From positions 1 through 22,355 of the IMG/VR virus record IMGVR_UViG_3300046452_000056: a stretch of 22,355 bases of DNA. The stretch is one strand, 5' to 3'. Numbering within the stretch: position 1 is the first letter of the stretch; each line of letters opens with the position of its first letter. This stretch comes from a virus. Of this stretch, positions 1-7,151 are shown one piece after another. Under the pieces are notes generated by a model. It was not told where the DNA came from. It was given only the letters and a program-made list of their open reading frames with translations, and did not search any database. Made by a program: the position numbers and the translations under genes.

Positions 1-275
1 CCGTTCCCGGTATACGGGCTCAACACCTCCCCTTCCTTGCCGCATACTCCGCACGGCTGTTGTCGCAGCGCTAGGAACTCATCGACCGTGACGCCTAGCT
101 TCCGGGCGTGCGCTGCAATCTTCTGGTCACGTCGCCAATGCGGATCCTCGGCGGTGCGCTTAGCGTCGGCATCCCGTTTCTCTGCGGTCCGGCAAGCCCG
201 GCATGTTCGATGCCGTCCGCTGAAATCACTGAGTGGCTTGCCCTTACCGCATACCGGACATTCCTTGGTTTCCAT
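1..275 (-). CDS. Endonuclease VII-like zinc protein, partial
   Basis: The minus strand is open from an ATG at 275 to the window edge, giving 91 residues with no stop; the C-terminal part lies outside. Visible are CPVC (residues 6-9) followed by a KPLSDF segment, CRAC (25-28), a basic helical stretch, then CGVCGK (75-80) at the end of the visible part. This order (two N-terminal CxxC pairs, helix, then a further CxxC before a missing DHxH-type centre) is how recombination endonuclease VII-like proteins of actinophages begin. The family relative T4 gp49 cleaves branched DNA before packaging. The catalytic region is not in view, so the family call is an inference. The gene diverges from the HNH gene at 311 with 35 bases between starts. 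No Shine-Dalgarno precedes the ATG, but TACAAT (minus strand, 289-284) lies 8 bases upstream, so the message may be leaderless. An in-frame GTG 18 bases upstream is the alternative start. Confidence 0.72.
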   Translation of the reverse strand, partial: METKECPVCGKGKPLSDFSGRHRTCRACRTAEKRDADAKRTAEDPHWRRDQKIAAHARKLGVTVDEFLALRQQPCGVCGKEGEVLSPYTGN

Positions 276-283
276 AACCGGGC

Positions 284-289
284 ATTGTA
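284..289 (-). promoter_or_regulatory. Possible -10 box for a leaderless minus-strand message
   Basis: TACAAT on the minus strand ends 8 bases before the ATG at 275, so transcription would begin at or within about two bases of the start codon. No good -35 lies 17-18 bases upstream. A TTGACA at 298-293 is far too close to be its partner. The call rests on the -10 match and the absence of a ribosome site only. Confidence 0.3.
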
Positions 290-310
290 CCACTGTCAAG
301 GGGGGTACCC

Positions 311-625
311 GTGCCTTTCAATATGTGTCCTAGACACAAGCGGCTATACCCCCTCGGTACGGAAGGGTGCCCCCTCTGTGTAGCGGGTGCACCGGGTGCC
401 CGGCGGTATGCCAGCAAGAGCACGCGTACCGCTGGCCGGTATGACTGGGCATGGCGTAAGGCAAGGGCTGAGGCCATCGAGCGTCAGCCTTACTGTTCGT
501 GGTGCGGTCGGACCGATGACCTAACCGGCGACCACATCACGCCGCTGAGTCGAGGTGGGACCAACGAGCCTGGCAACGTCAGGGTGTTGTGTCGCTCATG
601 CAACAGCCGACGAGGTAACCGGTAA
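311..625 (+). CDS. HNH endonuclease next to terminase
   Basis: This 104-residue protein has an N-terminal Cys/His cluster (C6, H9, C20, C23), a basic linker, and a compact HNH core: C62/C65, D74-H75, N89, and C94/C97 followed by N98. The C-x-x-C pairs bind a structural zinc and D-H-I..N is the metal-dependent nicking centre. Start is GTG 311 behind AAGGGGGG (298-305) with 5 bases of spacing. HNH proteins encoded beside terminase genes are an established accessory part of the packaging machine in many cos-type phages, where they help TerL cut concatemers. The position just upstream of the small terminase fits that role rather than that of a homing enzyme. The C-terminus ends a few residues after the zinc pair, so this is the minimal domain. 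Confidence 0.88.
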   Translation: MPFNMCPRHKRLYPLGTEGCPLCVAGAPGARRYASKSTRTAGRYDWAWRKARAEAIERQPYCSWCGRTDDLTGDHITPLSRGGTNEPGNVRVLCRSCNSRRGNR

Positions 626-1020
626 CGGTATGTCACTGAGTCTGCGAGTCGCATCGACACAGGGTGACACCCTCGGCTCGATGACCTGCTGATCGTCCGA
701 GCCCGCTGAGGCCGGAAGCCCTGAGAGGCTCTGTGAGCGCCTGCCAGCATCGGCCCCTACCTGGGACCCTCGCTCGCTCTGTGAGGCGCTCAGAGGCGCC
801 GTCAGAGGGGTATGGGGGCCATCCTGGGGGGTAGGGGGAGGTCGAAACTTGAACGGCTCCCCTTCTGGCACCCCCGCCTTCCCCTCGGATTAAACGCGCG
901 CAGGTTCGCCCGAACTCGTGGGAAACCTCAAGGTCAGCGATTTGCCGCACATTTTCGCGCATCTCTGCGCATCTTCCAGCATGAGCACGCACGGAGCACG
1001 GAATCTAGTTTCCCCCGGGG
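626..1020. other. Non-coding stretch upstream of terminase; candidate cos/pac region
   Basis: I see no credible gene in these 395 bases; the reading frames present are short and lack family features or ribosome sites. The stretch contains GCTCTGTGAG twice (728-737 and 776-785), TCAGAGG twice nearby, a small AGGGT-gac-ACCCT hairpin near 660, purine-rich runs near 820-840, and two pairs of helically phased direct repeats at 957-1000. Packaging sites of cos phages commonly lie just upstream of the small terminase gene, between it and an HNH gene, so this is the best candidate here. The cut position cannot be read from the sequence. Confidence 0.45.
957..1000. repeat. Two phased direct-repeat pairs before terS
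   Basis: GCGCATCT occurs at 957-964 and 967-974 (period 10). GAGCACG occurs at 983-989 and 994-1000 (period 11). Both periods are about one helical turn, so each pair shows the same face of DNA. They end 26 bases before the small terminase start. This resembles binding sites for an oligomeric DNA-binding protein such as TerS, which is an inference from position and phasing. Confidence 0.5.
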
Positions 1021-1026
1021 GTGAAA

Positions 1027-1491
1027 ATGGCCAGTGGACCACCGCCCAAGCCAACTGTGCTCAAGGCGCTTGCCGGTAACCCTGGTAAGCGAGCCCTCAA
1101 CGGCGCTGAGCCTCGACCTTCGGCTGATATCCCGGAACCCCCGGTCACTCTCAAGGGTGAGGGTCGCGCTGAGTGGCGCAGGATCGTCCCCGAGCTAGCC
1201 CGACTAGGACTTGTGACCAAGGTTGACCGCGCTTACCTCGTCGCCTACTGCTCGGCGTGGGGGATCTTTGAGGCCGCACGCGTTGCCATGGCTGAACATG
1301 GGCCACTCGTCAACGGACGTGACGGCAACCTCGTCAAGAATCCCGCCGCGCAGATCATGCGTGACGCTGCGGATTTGATGATCAAGTTTGGCGCTCGTTT
1401 CGGCCTCTCGCCGAGCGACCGCACGCGATTGGCTATCAGCCCGACCGACGAGGACGGCGCGGATGCTGACGTGATCAGGCTACTTAGCTAG
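1027..1491 (+). CDS. terS: Terminase small subunit, P27 family
   Basis: About 154 residues. The N-terminal PPPKP..KALAGNPGKR segment and the C-terminal FGLSPSDRTRL motif are hallmarks of the P27-type small terminase family. TerS recognises the packaging site on concatemeric DNA and loads the large subunit. ATG 1027 lies 5 bases after GGGGG (1017-1021), a better fit than the in-frame GTG at 1021, which would overlap its own ribosome site. The middle of the protein (VTLKGEGRAEWRRIVPELARLG) is typical of the family's helical oligomerisation core. It is followed after 8 bases by the 77-aa gene at 1500. Confidence 0.9.
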   Translation: MASGPPPKPTVLKALAGNPGKRALNGAEPRPSADIPEPPVTLKGEGRAEWRRIVPELARLGLVTKVDRAYLVAYCSAWGIFEAARVAMAEHGPLVNGRDGNLVKNPAAQIMRDAADLMIKFGARFGLSPSDRTRLAISPTDEDGADADVIRLLS

Positions 1492-1499
1492 GGGGACAT

Positions 1500-1733
1500 T
1501 TGAGCAACGTCTATCAGGTCTATGTGAACAAGGCCGAGCTAAACCGGAGCGCTGTTATAACGCTCGACAGCAATTCCTATCGTAGTGGTCGGACGGATGC
1601 GGCGGTGCATGCACTCGCCGATGCCTTTGAGGCCGACCTCGTCGACATCCCCGACTACTCGACGTTCACGCCGACACGCTCTGTGCAGTACATCACCGAT
1701 GTCGTAACCGCCGAGGATGTTCCGCGACTGTAG
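1500..1733 (+). CDS. 77-aa protein between terminase subunits
   Basis: The start is TTG 1500 behind AGGGGG (1490-1495), and the previous stop is only 8 bases upstream, so it is part of the packaging operon. I do not recognise a family. The protein is acidic, with the segment FEADLVDIPDYSTFTP, and has no cysteines or membrane segment. It looks soluble with mixed alpha and beta content. Its stop lies 6 bases before the first copy of the palindrome (1740), so ribosomes terminating here would reach the hairpin that carries the ribosome site of the large terminase. A packaging accessory role is possible on position alone. Confidence 0.7.
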   Translation: MSNVYQVYVNKAELNRSAVITLDSNSYRSGRTDAAVHALADAFEADLVDIPDYSTFTPTRSVQYITDVVTAEDVPRL

Positions 1734-1739
1734 GGAGTG

Positions 1740-1759
1740 ACCTCCCAAATTTGGGAGGT
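1740..1759. repeat. Palindrome copy 1 (core, perfect)
   Basis: ACCTCCCAAATTTGGGAGGT is a perfect 20-base palindrome beginning 6 bases after the stop at 1733. The flanks do not extend the arms. Its right half, GGGAGGT, serves as the ribosome site of the large terminase (TTG 1766, 6 bases later). Confidence 0.95.
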
Positions 1760-1765
1760 GCTCAC

Positions 1766-3505
1766 TTGCTACCGGTGTCGTCATACGGGCCGGAAGAACC
1801 GCTAGAGGGGTTCTTCCGGTACGACGAAGCAAAGGCCGATCACGCCGTTGCGTTCATCGAGCGGCTGATCGTCCACACCAAGGGACGTCACGCGGGCGCC
1901 CCGTTCATCCTTGAAGAGTGGCAGAAGGAAGAGATCGTAAAGCCACTGTTCGGCACGATGATGTGGGATGACCAGTACCACGAGCACGTAAGGCAGTACC
2001 GAGTTGCATGGTGCGAGATGGCACGCAAGAACGGCAAGTCGGAATTGCTTTCAGCGTTCGCGCTACTTGGCCTCGTCGGCGATTTTGAGGAGTCGGCTGA
2101 GGTTTACTCGGTCGCTGCTGACCGTGATCAGGCTGGATTGGTTTACAGCACCGCTAAGCGGATGGTTGAACTATCGCCGATCCTCAGCAAGCGACTAGAG
2201 ATCATCGACTCGCGCAAGCGAATCATTGATCGCAAGACGAACAGCTTTTATCAGGTCCTCCCTGGGGATGCGGCGGGCGCACTCGGTACGAACCCGTCCA
2301 TGGTGCTGTTCGACGAGGTGCTAACGCAGAAAGACCGGCATCTGTGGGATGCCATGCGTCAGGGTTTCGGTACCCGTAAACAGCCCATCATGATTGCGGC
2401 GACTACGGCCGCTTACCGCACCGCTGCGTTTGCCCTTGAGGAGCACGAGCACGGGCTACGGGTGCGCGATGACCAGAACATGGATGCCGCCCGTTTCGTC
2501 TTTGCCCGCAACGTCCCCGACGACTGGGATTGGACGGACGAGGGTCAGCCGCCATCTGCGGAGCATCCAAAGGGGACCGGATGGTATCTCGCTAATCCGG
2601 CGCTCGGCTCGTTCCTGAATGTCAATAACCTCCGCGCTGAGGCGCAAGAGGCGAAGCAGAAACCGACGGCGCAAAACTCGTTCCGAGTGTTCCGTCTCAA
2701 TCAGTGGGTGTCACAGGCCAACCGTTGGTTGGACATGCATCTGTGGGACGAGAACGGCACGGTCAAGGTGACGCGCGAGGCACTGCGCGGACGGCCGTGT
2801 TACGGCGGAATCGACCTCGCGGCAACCGGCGACTTTAACGCTTGGGTCCTGCTCTTCCCCGGCTCGCCGACCGATCCTGAGGCGGACGGCTGGACGGTAC
2901 TCCCGCATTTCTGGGTACCTCGTCCCGCTGTCGAGCGACGCAGCAACATGCGTAGCTCATTCGAGGTGTGGGAGCGAGACGGGCACCTCAAGGTGACTGA
3001 GGGCCCGACCACGGACTTTAACGCCATCTTCCGGCACATCGCCCGGGACGCCGAGGACTTCCAAATCAAGTTCTTCGGCTACGACCCGTGGAACGCCACG
3101 CAGCTAGTCAATGAGCTTGAGGGACAAGGCCTCACGGCCGTCAAGGTGCCGCAGTCAGCGGCTCGCCTCAACGACCCGTGCAAGAAAATCGAGTCGGCCC
3201 TAGCGGCTGTCGACCTCAAGCACGGGGGACACCCGGTACTCCGCTGGATGGCGGACAACGTCGAGCTAGACATCACGGGTGACGGTTTGATCCGGCCCTC
3301 TAAGGCGCGCTCCGGCGAAAAGATCGACGGCATCGCCGCGCTGGCTAACGCGTTCTTCCTGACGGCGCTGCCGGACGAGGACGAGGCCTTTGTGACGTTC
3401 GTGAACTTCAACGACAACCACTCTGACGCCGAGCTTGAGGCGCTCCTCACTCCCGCATCTCAGCGCGATAGGGAAGCGCGTTACTTCCCGGACGACGACG
3501 ACTAA
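1766..3505 (+). CDS. terL: Terminase large subunit
   Basis: A 579-residue ATPase-nuclease that pumps DNA into the prohead. The Walker A motif ARKNGKS is at residues 86-92, Walker B LFDE at 181-184, and an ATTAA coupling segment follows. The RNase H-like nuclease acidic residues are D350 (GGIDLAATGDF), D440 (FGYDPWNA) and D521 (KIDGIAAL). Length and motif order match the Terminase_1 class usual in HK97-like actinophages. A TTG at 1751 would give a longer open frame but lies inside the palindrome. TTG 1766 stands 6 bases after GGGAGGT and is preferred. Because the ribosome site sits in the right arm of a perfect hairpin, initiation may depend on ribosomes finishing the gene at 1500. The C-terminus is acidic (DDDD). 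Confidence 0.95.
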   Translation: MLPVSSYGPEEPLEGFFRYDEAKADHAVAFIERLIVHTKGRHAGAPFILEEWQKEEIVKPLFGTMMWDDQYHEHVRQYRVAWCEMARKNGKSELLSAFALLGLVGDFEESAEVYSVAADRDQAGLVYSTAKRMVELSPILSKRLEIIDSRKRIIDRKTNSFYQVLPGDAAGALGTNPSMVLFDEVLTQKDRHLWDAMRQGFGTRKQPIMIAATTAAYRTAAFALEEHEHGLRVRDDQNMDAARFVFARNVPDDWDWTDEGQPPSAEHPKGTGWYLANPALGSFLNVNNLRAEAQEAKQKPTAQNSFRVFRLNQWVSQANRWLDMHLWDENGTVKVTREALRGRPCYGGIDLAATGDFNAWVLLFPGSPTDPEADGWTVLPHFWVPRPAVERRSNMRSSFEVWERDGHLKVTEGPTTDFNAIFRHIARDAEDFQIKFFGYDPWNATQLVNELEGQGLTAVKVPQSAARLNDPCKKIESALAAVDLKHGGHPVLRWMADNVELDITGDGLIRPSKARSGEKIDGIAALANAFFLTALPDEDEAFVTFVNFNDNHSDAELEALLTPASQRDREARYFPDDDD

Positions 3506-3513
3506 GGAGTCAC

Positions 3514-3705
3514 ATGGAACGGCTGACTAAGTTCAGCCGCTCCCTCGTCAGCACCGTTTCCGCTTTGGCACCCAACGCTTTGCAGCTTTCGGCGTTCGGG
3601 TTTGGCGTGACTGCCGCGTACGACGTTTCGCGCCCTCTCGGGCATGTCGTCGCCGGTATCTCGCTTGGCCTGATCGGCAGGGTTCTGGACGGGGGCAAGC
3701 GGTGA
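3514..3705 (+). CDS. 63-aa small protein before portal
   Basis: ATG 3514 follows AAGGAGT, and the stop overlaps the portal start (GTG 3702) by 4 bases, so the two are translationally coupled. It has an amphipathic N-terminus and two moderately hydrophobic glycine/alanine stretches (about residues 23-36 and 43-58). It could be a small membrane or helical-hairpin protein. I do not recognise the family. Proteins of this size often sit between TerL and portal in actinophages without known function. Confidence 0.65.
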   Translation: MERLTKFSRSLVSTVSALAPNALQLSAFGFGVTAAYDVSRPLGHVVAGISLGLIGRVLDGGKR

Positions 3706-4976
3706 GCATTTTCTCGCGAATTGGCGACGAGGTGCGTAGCGTGATGGCGAGTTCGTCCGCTAAGGCTTGGGAAACTGAGTTCACTAGCCTCAGTACGCGC
3801 ACAAATTCCGGCCGTCGGGTAAGCCGTAAGTCGGCGCTTCAGATGATCGCGGTCTACTCGTGTGTCTCCCTGATCTCCGACGCTATCGCCTCCCTGCCGG
3901 TCGACCACTACACGAAGATCAATGGGCGGCGGCAGAATTTCGATTCGACTCGCTCGCCGCGCTGGATTCGACAGCCGAACCTCTATCAAACCTCGTTTGA
4001 GTTCTGGCATCGAGTCGTCGTCTCGCTCCTGACGGACGGCAACGCGTTCATCTATACCGACCGGAATGACCGGGGCGAGGTAGCGGCGCTGTACTGCATC
4101 CACCCTGAGGACGTACACATCGTTGAGGGCCCCCTAGGGGACAACCTCTATGGCGTGAGCGGGATGGAAAAGCTACAGGACCGGTCGACGATCCTGCACA
4201 TTCCCGCATTCACTGTTCCGGGGTGTAGTCGTGGCGTATCGCCGATCGATGTTGCCCGCGAGGCAATCGGCCTAGGTCTGACGGCCGAGGAATATGGCGC
4301 GCGGTTCTTTGAGCAGGGCACGACCATGGCGGGTGTCATCGAGCACCCCGGATCACCTCGTCCCGACGAGGCGAAGCTACTGCGGGAGATGTTCCGCAAG
4401 ACGCACGCGGGTGTGAAGAACTCTCACTCGATCGGTGTGCTTACCGGCGGTGCTCAGTTCCGGCCCATCACGCTGACTCCGGAGCAAGCGCAGTTCCTCG
4501 AAACGCGCCGCTTCCAGAAGACAGAGATTGCGCTCCTGTACCGCATTCCCGCTTACCTCGTCGACTCGCAGGTCACGAGCACGTGGGGGAGCGGCATCGA
4601 GGAGCAGAACAAATTCTTTGTCGACCAAACCCTCATGCCGTGGCTTACGCGCATCGAGCAGAGTGTTTCGACGTTCCTTCTGGCCGGTCAGCAGTACATC
4701 CGCTTCAACGTGGATGCGCGACTACGCGCTAAGACGCTTGACCGCTATCACGCCTATGCACAGGCGATATCTAACGGCTTCCTGAGCGCCGACGAGGTGC
4801 GCGCCCTTGAGGACATGGAGCCGCTTCCCAAGAAGTGGGGCCAAAAGTTCTACGTCCCGGCAAACCTCCTTGAGGTCGGCGCTGAGAAGAAACCGGCGGT
4901 TGCGCCTGCACCCGTTCCGGCTGCTCTCGCACCTCCGCCGGAACCGAATGCCCCCGATCCAAAGCAAGGGGGTTAG
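3702..4976 (+). CDS. Portal protein, HK97 family
   Basis: A 424-residue protein forming the dodecameric ring at the capsid vertex through which DNA enters and leaves, and to which terminase and adaptor bind. Family features are the N-terminal MIAVYSCVSLISDAIASLP segment, the ISPIDVAREAIG-like stretch (here VSPIDVAREAIGLG), the EQGTTMAGVIEHPG region, and the later IPAYLVD..TWGSGIEEQ segment that contributes to the clip and stem. The last 30 or so residues are proline/alanine rich (about 395-424) and probably disordered. Start is GTG 3702 in a GTGA overlap with the preceding stop. It is followed after 5 bases by the protease gene, the usual portal-protease-capsid order. Confidence 0.93.
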   Translation: MSIFSRIGDEVRSVMASSSAKAWETEFTSLSTRTNSGRRVSRKSALQMIAVYSCVSLISDAIASLPVDHYTKINGRRQNFDSTRSPRWIRQPNLYQTSFEFWHRVVVSLLTDGNAFIYTDRNDRGEVAALYCIHPEDVHIVEGPLGDNLYGVSGMEKLQDRSTILHIPAFTVPGCSRGVSPIDVAREAIGLGLTAEEYGARFFEQGTTMAGVIEHPGSPRPDEAKLLREMFRKTHAGVKNSHSIGVLTGGAQFRPITLTPEQAQFLETRRFQKTEIALLYRIPAYLVDSQVTSTWGSGIEEQNKFFVDQTLMPWLTRIEQSVSTFLLAGQQYIRFNVDARLRAKTLDRYHAYAQAISNGFLSADEVRALEDMEPLPKKWGQKFYVPANLLEVGAEKKPAVAPAPVPAALAPPPEPNAPDPKQGG

Positions 4977-4981
4977 GCCTA

Positions 4982-5665
4982 GTGTCGATGGAACGTCGGT
5001 CCGTGCCGACGGAATTTGAGGTGCGCTCCGAGGGGAACACCTTCCAGTTTTACGGCTACGCGCTCAAGTGGGATGCCCGGTCACAGAACCTGGGTGGTTT
5101 CCGCGAGCGAGTCGCCATGGGTGCGACCGCAGACAGCATTCAGCGGGACGACGTACGCGCGCTGTACAACCACGATCCGAACCTTGTGCTTGGCCGGAAT
5201 CGGTCCGGGACGCTGCGGCTGTCCGAGGATACCGAGGGGCTGCATTACGAGGTTGACATGCCGGACACGACGTATGCGCGTGATCTGGCTACGTCCATGG
5301 AACGTGGCGACGTCTCGCAGTCCTCGTTTGGCTTCAAGGTGTCCGGCCCCGATGGGCAGGACTTTGCCGAGGATGATGACGGCTTTCCGCTCCGCACCTT
5401 GAACAAGATCTCCCTCTTTGACGTGAGCCCGGTTACCTATCCCGCTTACGTCGACTCGACCTCTGGTGTCGGGTCTCGCGCGCTTGAGCTACTCGCCGAG
5501 CAGCGCGGTATTTCGGTTACCCGGCTGGATTCGCCAGAAGCGATCCGGGCCGTCATTCGCGGTGAGGACGAGGCGACGGAATCGCGCCTGTACGTCCCCG
5601 TATTCACGCTGCCTACCGATCCGGTAGCGGCATTCGCGGCCCTTACGTCGCCGCTCAATTCCTAG
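4982..5665 (+). CDS. Prohead protease, S78/HK97 gp4 type
   Basis: A 227-residue maturation serine protease that removes the capsid delta domain and then itself. The catalytic histidine is in YNHDPNLVLGR (H64) and the serine in SQSSFGF (S115). The DVSPVTYPAY segment completes the family signature, with an acidic residue near the third catalytic position. GTG 4982 lies 9 bases after AAGGGGG. An ATG at 4988 is too far from that site but possible. The C-terminal third (after about residue 165) looks disordered, as expected of the self-cleaved tail. It lies between portal and capsid, which supports the call. Confidence 0.93.
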   Translation: MSMERRSVPTEFEVRSEGNTFQFYGYALKWDARSQNLGGFRERVAMGATADSIQRDDVRALYNHDPNLVLGRNRSGTLRLSEDTEGLHYEVDMPDTTYARDLATSMERGDVSQSSFGFKVSGPDGQDFAEDDDGFPLRTLNKISLFDVSPVTYPAYVDSTSGVGSRALELLAEQRGISVTRLDSPEAIRAVIRGEDEATESRLYVPVFTLPTDPVAAFAALTSPLNS

Positions 5666-5679
5666 TTAGGGGTCCTTAA

Positions 5680-6867
5680 ATGGATTACGCGAAGATGGCG
5701 CAGGCTGCGCTAGAGGAGCGGGCGCAGATTGTTTCTGAGCTGCGTTCCATCAACGACGACGCGACGCTGTCCGACGCTGAGAAGCGTGAGCGCGTTGAGC
5801 GTGCCGACAAGGCCGCGCAGGTCAAGGAAGCGGAGGCTCGGGACTACGTCGAGCGTGCCGAGCGCGAGACCGAGGCCCGTTCGCTAGCCACGCGTGCCGG
5901 TGCCGCTCTGACCGGTCGGGGTGACTCCGAGATTCGCGGCGGTGAGCGCGACGAGGCCGAGGAACTGCGGTCGCTTGGTCGGGGTGAGGTCAAGGGTCTT
6001 GACTTTGACATCCGTACCGCTACTTCGGGCACTGCGGGCAACGCTGGTAACACGAAGCCCACCTCGTTTGCGGCGCAGGTCGTCGAGGCCATGCGCGTGC
6101 GCTCGGACTTTTTCTCTTACGCGCGCACGCTGACCACGACCGGCGGTGAGACGCTTGAGTACCCGGTCAAGACCGGTCGACCGACGGCCGCTCTACTGAC
6201 GGAAAATGTCGCGATCGGCAAGTCTGACGAGGCGTGGACCAAGACCAACATCGGCGCGTACAAGTACGGCGTCATTGTTGAGGCCACGCAGGAAATTGTC
6301 TCGGACTCGGCCCTGGACATCCTCGGTATCCTCGCGCAGGACGCTGGTGAGGCCGTGGCGGATGCCGTCATGACTGACCTGATGATCGGTAACGGCACGT
6401 CTAAGCCGTGGGGCTGGGTCACCCGGTCTACCGGTGCCGTCAACGCTGCGAACCTTGCCGGTGTGACCGCTGACAACCTCGTCGACCTCCAGCACGCGCT
6501 ACTGCTGCCGTACCGCAAGAACGCTGTGTTCATGACTTCCGATGGTGCGGTTGCCGCACTGCGCAAGCTCAAGGACTCGACCGGCCGTTACCTGTGGCAG
6601 CCGTCGCTAGTTGCGGGCAGGCCTGACACCCTACTCGGCGCGCCGCTCATCACGGACCCGAACTTTGGCACCACGGGTGCGGGCGCGAAGATCATGGCGT
6701 ACGGCGACCCGTCCAAGTACCTGATTCGTCAGGTCAAGGGTCTGCGAGTTGTGCGCTCGGATGAGTACGGCTTTGACCGTGACGTCGTGGCGTTCAAGGT
6801 CACGTGGCGCGGTTCCGGCGACCTATTCGACACCGCGAGTGTCAAGGCGCTGACCGTCACCGCGTAG
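5680..6867 (+). CDS. Major capsid protein, HK97 fold with delta domain
   Basis: 395 residues. Residues 1-105 are highly charged and predicted coiled coil, matching the scaffolding delta domain of HK97-type capsids that the neighbouring protease cleaves. From about residue 110 the sequence shows the coat fold: FAAQVVEAMRVRSDFFSYARTL, TGGETLEYPV, a WTKTNIGAYKYG E-loop-side segment, LIGNGTSKPWGW, and a C-terminal beta region with DRDVVAFKVTWRGSGDL. ATG 5680 is 7 bases after AGGGG. No separate scaffold gene is present, consistent with the fused delta domain. Palindrome copy 2 starts 13 bases after the stop. Confidence 0.95.
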   Translation: MDYAKMAQAALEERAQIVSELRSINDDATLSDAEKRERVERADKAAQVKEAEARDYVERAERETEARSLATRAGAALTGRGDSEIRGGERDEAEELRSLGRGEVKGLDFDIRTATSGTAGNAGNTKPTSFAAQVVEAMRVRSDFFSYARTLTTTGGETLEYPVKTGRPTAALLTENVAIGKSDEAWTKTNIGAYKYGVIVEATQEIVSDSALDILGILAQDAGEAVADAVMTDLMIGNGTSKPWGWVTRSTGAVNAANLAGVTADNLVDLQHALLLPYRKNAVFMTSDGAVAALRKLKDSTGRYLWQPSLVAGRPDTLLGAPLITDPNFGTTGAGAKIMAYGDPSKYLIRQVKGLRVVRSDEYGFDRDVVAFKVTWRGSGDLFDTASVKALTVTA

Positions 6868-6880
6868 TCGCGGATTCATA

Positions 6881-6914
6881 GGGGAGCACCTACCAAATTT
6901 GGGAGGTGCTCCCC
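6881..6914. repeat. Palindrome copy 2 (extended, left-arm variant)
   Basis: A 34-base inverted repeat with AAATTT at the centre and arms extended by GGGGAGC and GCTCCCC. One mismatch: the left arm reads ACCTACC where the core has ACCTCCC, while the right arm GGGAGGT is intact. It lies between the capsid stop and the next gene, whose own ribosome site (GGGGAGG) is downstream. No T-run follows, so it is not a standard terminator. Confidence 0.93.
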
Positions 6915-6929
6915 TGTAGGGGAGGGCAT

Positions 6930-7142
6930 ATGAGAGTCAAGATTCTTGAGCATGTACCGGGGCTACTGGACGGCGATCCGTTCCCCGCTAAGGGCGCCAT
7001 TGTCGAGCTACCTAGCGGGCTCGCCGTGTCGCTCGTGAGAGACAACCGCGCGGAGCCCGTGGCGACCGCTGAGAAGCGCGAGACAGCCGCTGTAGCGACC
7101 ACTGAGACCCGTAAGGTCACCCGGGCTCGCAAGACTGCCTAA
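6930..7142 (+). CDS. Small head-associated protein, 70 aa
   Basis: ATG 6930 follows GGGGAGGG. A GTG at 6906 inside the palindrome is rejected as start. The N-terminal half looks like a compact beta unit (VKILEHVPG, FPAKGAIVELP, LAVSLV). The C-terminal half is a threonine/alanine-rich, basic, probably disordered tail ending in RKVTRARKTA. The position straight after the capsid gene suggests a neck or decoration role. The KG.-.E.P pattern is shared loosely with the 54-aa protein at 8404. I do not recognise a named family. Confidence 0.75.
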   Translation: MRVKILEHVPGLLDGDPFPAKGAIVELPSGLAVSLVRDNRAEPVATAEKRETAAVATTETRKVTRARKTA

Positions 7143-7151
7143 GGGGGCACT

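Noticed and set aside
812-1024. Short plus-strand frame in the gap before terS
   Set aside because: No ribosome site, no recognisable sequence, and it overlaps the phased repeats and the terS ribosome site.
1751-1765. TTG start for the large terminase inside the palindrome
   Set aside because: It would consume the ribosome site and add five residues encoded by the palindrome; TTG 1766 has ideal spacing. The same reasoning rejects TTG 16118 and TTG 18870.
3510-4118. 202-codon minus-strand frame across the portal start
   Set aside because: Antisense to two coupled genes with firm assignments; composition is that of a shadow.
5010-5034. Degenerate palindrome-like stretch (AATTTGAGGTGCGCTCC)
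   Set aside because: It resembles the right half of an extended copy but has no left arm and lies inside the protease coding sequence; probably chance.
6881-6914. Palindromes as standard rho-independent terminators
   Set aside because: No T-run follows, the loop is only AAATTT or smaller, and true terminators with loops and T-runs exist elsewhere in the window. Factor-assisted or partial termination is not excluded.
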